From: Urbifossiella limnaea
GTDB taxonomy: Bacteria; Planctomycetota; Planctomycetia; Gemmatales; Gemmataceae
Length of the DNA: 64,000 nt
Direction: 5' to 3'
Assembly (NCBI RefSeq): GCF_007747215.1
Contig: NZ_CP036273.1
Location: 434,001-498,000, forward strand
Positions 61,576 to 64,000 of the stretch are shown here, in pieces. Below the pieces are notes generated by a model. The model ran no database searches. It had not been told where the DNA came from and saw only the letters and a program-made list of their open reading frames with translations. The translations under genes were made by a program, and so were the position numbers. Position 1 is the stretch's first letter, and each line of letters starts with the position of its first letter.

Positions 61576-62949
61576 ATGGTACGGGCGGGTCACGGCTTCC
61601 TCATCCGGTTCGGCGTCCTCGCGGCCGCCCTCGTGGTCCTCTCGGCCGGCGGCCGGGCGCAAGACCCCGACCTGCCCAAGAAGGTCGAGAAGAAGGCCGC
61701 CCCGAAGGCCCTCGCCCCCGCCGACGAGGAGGCGCTCAAGGCCGAACTGCTCGACTTCAACAAGGCCAAGACGGACGCCGCCCGCACCGACGTGCTGCGG
61801 GCGTTCATCAAGGACAAGGCCAAGGCCAAGCAGGGCGTGCAGCTCGCGGCCAAGATGCAGAAGGCCGGCAAGGGGAAGGAGCGGGCGTTCACGTTCAACG
61901 GGGCGCTGGTCGTCGGCCGGGCCGCGCTCATCGTCCGGGAGTTCGACACGGCCGAGTACTTCTACGAGTTCTGCGTCGAGGCCGCGACCCGGCTGGAGAG
62001 CGGCGAGAAGATGCTCCAGGCCTACGACGGCCTCATGGACGTGTACTGGGACAGCAAGCGGTACGCCGACCTGGACGAGCTGTGCGAGCGGTTCCTGGAG
62101 CTGAAGGGGCCGAAGGAGGTCGAGGACGCGCAGGGGCCGGTGATCGAGAAGATGATCCAGGCCAAGGCCATGCGCGGCAACACCGACGAGGCGCTGCGGA
62201 TCGCCGAGAGCATGATCCAGGCGACCGACGGCGGCTGGTACTTCACCCAGACGAAGGGCTGGGTGCTCCGCAACGCCGGCCGCTACCCCGCCGCCATCGA
62301 GACGTACGAGGACGCGATCGCCAAGCTCGACACGTCCCGCGGCCTGAGCAAGGACATCAAGGCGCGCATGAAGGACAACATGCGCTACACCCTCAGCGGC
62401 CTGCACGTCGACAACAAGGACATCGACAAGGCGGCGAAGGAGCTGGAAGGGCTCATCAAGCGGCACCCGGACAGCCCCACGTACAAGAACGACCTCGGCT
62501 TCATCTGGGCCGACCACGACCTGAAGCTCGACGAGGCCGAGAAGCTCATCAAGGAGGCGCTCGACCTCGACAAGAAGCGCCAGGAGAAGGCCGTGGCCGA
62601 CGGCAAGCTCGACAAGGTGCAGGAGACGAGCGCGTACCTGGACAGCATGGGCTGGGTGCTGTTCAAGAAGAAGGACTACAAGGGGGCGCTGCCGTACCTG
62701 AAGAAGGCCGCGGCCGACGAGGACGACGGCGACCACCTGGAAATCTGGGACCACCTGGCCGACTGCCAGCTGGCGCTGGGCGACAAGGCGGGCGCGATCG
62801 CGTCGTGGCAGCGCGGGCTGACGTTCGACGACGTGTCGCGGCGGGACGAGGCGCGGCGGCGGCGGGTGATCGCCAAGCTGAAGGAGCAGGGCGCCGAGCC
62901 GCCGCCGATGCCGAAGCGCGAGACGCCGCCGCGGCGGAAGGTGGATTAA
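61576..62949 (+). CDS. Exported TPR protein
   Basis: 457 residues from ATG 61576 with an AGAAGGG site. A signal peptide (LIRFGVLAAALVVLSAGGRAQ) precedes a Lys-rich segment and about ten helical pairs, of which the clearest TPRs are WYFTQTKGWVLRNAGRYPAAIETYEDAI, YKNDLGFIWADHDLKLDEAEKLIKEAL and AYLDSMGWVLFKKKDYKGALPYLKKA. TPRs bind other proteins; here the protein is expected in the periplasm. The C-terminus is Pro/Arg-rich. A strong promoter precedes it, and an inverted repeat follows the stop codon. Confidence 0.88.
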   Translation: MVRAGHGFLIRFGVLAAALVVLSAGGRAQDPDLPKKVEKKAAPKALAPADEEALKAELLDFNKAKTDAARTDVLRAFIKDKAKAKQGVQLAAKMQKAGKGKERAFTFNGALVVGRAALIVREFDTAEYFYEFCVEAATRLESGEKMLQAYDGLMDVYWDSKRYADLDELCERFLELKGPKEVEDAQGPVIEKMIQAKAMRGNTDEALRIAESMIQATDGGWYFTQTKGWVLRNAGRYPAAIETYEDAIAKLDTSRGLSKDIKARMKDNMRYTLSGLHVDNKDIDKAAKELEGLIKRHPDSPTYKNDLGFIWADHDLKLDEAEKLIKEALDLDKKRQEKAVADGKLDKVQETSAYLDSMGWVLFKKKDYKGALPYLKKAAADEDDGDHLEIWDHLADCQLALGDKAGAIASWQRGLTFDDVSRRDEARRRRVIAKLKEQGAEPPPMPKRETPPRRKVD

Positions 62950-62957
62950 CCAGGGTT

Positions 62958-62991
62958 GCCGCTTGCGGCGTAGCGCTACGCCGCAAGCGGC
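62958..62991. repeat. Perfect 17-bp palindrome (GCGGCGTAGCG family)
   Basis: 62958-62974 and 62975-62991 are exact complements with no spacer. The core matches the elements at 1245 and 41924. It begins nine bases after the TPR gene stop and ends nine bases before the next start. Confidence 0.95.
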
Positions 62992-62999
62992 GAACCAAC

Positions 63000-63548
63000 A
63001 TGCCCCTCCTCTGGCTCCACGACGGCACTACGCCCGCCGCCGACCTCGACGTGATCGCCCCGCCGCCGTCCGAGCGGTGGTGGTCGCTCGCGTCCGAACC
63101 GGACCTCCTGGCGCTCGCCGACGCCGGCCGCCGCTGGGCCGTCGCCGGCGTCGGCATGGGCGGACAGGCCGCGGTCCGCCTCGCGCTGCGGCACCCCGAC
63201 CGCTTCCCCGTCGCCGCCGCCGTCGACGCCGCCTTCGACTTCCACGACCTGCACGGCCGCGGCACCGCGCTCGACGACCTGTTCCCGACCCGCGAGCGTG
63301 CCCGGCAGGCCACGGCGGTGCTGCACGTGGACGCGTGCCGGTGGCCGCCGCACCTGTGGTTCGCCGCCGACCCCGCCGGCCCGTGGCACCGCGGCGCCGA
63401 CCGCCTCCACGAGAAGCTCACCGCGTACGGCGTGCCGCACACCGCCGACCTGGACACCTCCGGCCCCGGGTACGCGGCGAAGAAGCTGCCGGAACTGCTG
63501 GCGTTCGTGGCGGCCGGCCTGGCCCGCGAGGCGCGGCGGCTGGCGTGA
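63000..63548 (+). CDS. Alpha/beta-hydrolase-like protein without the nucleophile
   Basis: 182 residues from ATG 63000. The elbow AVAGVGMGGQAAVRLALRHPDRFPVAAAV is the family's GxSxG region, but the Ser is replaced by Gly52 (GVGMG). The following strand AVDAAFDFHDL and the C-terminal HEKLTAYGVPHTADLDT fit an esterase D/FrsA-like hydrolase. Without the nucleophile it is probably not a hydrolase. The gene is otherwise intact with the local codon use, so selection seems to keep it. It starts nine bases after the palindrome at 62958. Confidence 0.75.
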   Translation: MPLLWLHDGTTPAADLDVIAPPPSERWWSLASEPDLLALADAGRRWAVAGVGMGGQAAVRLALRHPDRFPVAAAVDAAFDFHDLHGRGTALDDLFPTRERARQATAVLHVDACRWPPHLWFAADPAGPWHRGADRLHEKLTAYGVPHTADLDTSGPGYAAKKLPELLAFVAAGLAREARRLA

Positions 63549-63555
63549 CCGCCGT

Positions 63556-63584
63556 TTGACCCGCCGACGGCGCGTGCTTATACT
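63556..63584 (+). promoter_or_regulatory. Strong sigma-70-type promoter of the SGNH gene
   Basis: TTGACC (63556-63561), a 17-base spacer and TATACT (63579-63584), 28 bases before the start codon at 63613. Confidence 0.75.
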
Positions 63585-63612
63585 CCCTCACTTCCCGCCG
63601 GCCGGATGCCCC

Positions 63613-64000
63613 ATGTCGCGCAAGCTCCTCGCCGTCGTCGCCATCGTCGCCGCCGGCGCCGCCGCGTGGTACGTCCTCCGCCCGCCGCAGTCGCCCCCGC
63701 CGCCCGCCGCCAGGCTGCCGCTCAACCCCGGCGACCGCGTCGCAGTCGTCGGCAACGGGTTCGCCGAGGGGATGCTGTACCACGGCCACTTCGAGACGCG
63801 GCTGCACGCCCGCCACCCGGAGCACCGCCTCGTCGTCCGCAACCTCGGGTACGCCGGCGACGAGGTGACCACGCCGCCGACCCGCGCCGTCGGCCACCTC
63901 GACCACGGCACCACCCGCCTCGAAGACGTCAAGCCGGACGTGGTGATCGCCTGCTACGGCATGAACGAGTCGTTCGCCGGCGCGGACGGGCTGGCCGCGT
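63613..64000 (+). CDS. SGNH/GDSL-type hydrolase, 3' truncated by window edge
   Basis: About 129 residues visible from ATG 63613. A TM or signal segment (LAVVAIVAAGAAAWYVL) is followed by GDRVAVVGNGFAEGMLYHGHFETRLHARHPEHRLVVRNLGYAGDEV, the opening of the planctomycete SGNH-type hydrolases. In this group the GDS block reads GNx and the Asn-Leu-Gly-Gly-like block is present. VVIACYGMNESF is block III. The gene runs beyond the window. It has a strong promoter and no operon partner upstream. Confidence 0.82.
   Translation, partial: MSRKLLAVVAIVAAGAAAWYVLRPPQSPPPPAARLPLNPGDRVAVVGNGFAEGMLYHGHFETRLHARHPEHRLVVRNLGYAGDEVTTPPTRAVGHLDHGTTRLEDVKPDVVIACYGMNESFAGADGLAA

Overview
The window is a chromosomal segment of a very GC-rich bacterium (third codon positions almost always G or C, so open frames run long on both strands). 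It is most likely a planctomycete of the Gemmata group (Gemmataceae). That placement is inferred from content: a DUF1549/DUF1553 PSCyt-type protein, a TIGR03790 protein, a Fae-family (formaldehyde-activating-enzyme) protein, a collagen-like membrane protein, many Tat or lipoprotein leaders on proteins of unknown function, SGNH and PQQ-propeller proteins of the type common there, and tRNAs without an encoded CCA end. No integrase, transposase, CRISPR array or phage gene was seen.

Layout. 1-6.1 kb: a HEAT-repeat protein (cut by the window edge), a MoxR AAA ATPase, a DUF5682 protein and a VWA protein, all on +; these form one functional cassette. 6.2-6.4 kb: two tandem tRNA-like genes. 6.4-14.8 kb (-): transaldolase, then an efflux block (RND pump, adaptor, MATE transporter) and a TIGR03790 protein. 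15-20 kb: a duplicated PrsA/SurA-like foldase (+), a Tat-exported unknown and a TolC-type channel (-). 20-27.3 kb: a zinc-ribbon/collagen-like/propeller membrane protein (-), an FAD oxidoreductase, a PQQ-like propeller, a small zinc-ribbon membrane protein and an ATP-grasp protein (+). 27.3-28.5 kb (-): Fae homologue and fasciclin protein. 28.8-36.2 kb: a cluster resembling light- or oxidative-stress gene sets (FAD oxidoreductase, SDR/DUF2867 fusion, SDR, two small membrane proteins, deaminase, photolyase-related protein), next to an exported catalase-peroxidase. 39-46.5 kb: Cys-rich repeat protein, kinase-DJ-1 fusion, prs, small membrane protein, TPR lipoprotein and pilus-type secretin. 46.9-51 kb: Pro/Ala-rich protein, Tat protein, small genes and an odd tRNA-like locus. 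51.4-55.3 kb (-): protein quality-control operon tig-clpP-clpP plus a lipoprotein. 55.4-64 kb: tRNA-Gly, HU, DUF1549 protein, VanZ-like, FHA, cobL, TPR protein, an esterase-like protein without its nucleophile, and the start of an SGNH hydrolase.

The most striking signal is not a gene. About a dozen intergenic spaces hold long, nearly perfect inverted repeats with arms of 16-42 bp. Nearly all begin within about 40 bases after a stop codon. They fall into several families: a shared outer arm with a variable but still self-complementary inner arm (6.1 and 43.5 kb), a GCGGCGTAGCG family (1.2, 41.9 and 63.0 kb), and arms built from iterated 7- or 8-base units such as CCAATGA, GGGATGA and GGGGTGAC (44.4, 52.2 and 53.7 kb). 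In the tig-clpP-clpP operon every gene junction carries a different one. They lack T-tracts and look like a genome-wide class of 3'-end hairpin.

Coordinates, starts, motifs and pairings come from reading the sequence by eye. Family names are recognition from motif patterns, not database hits.
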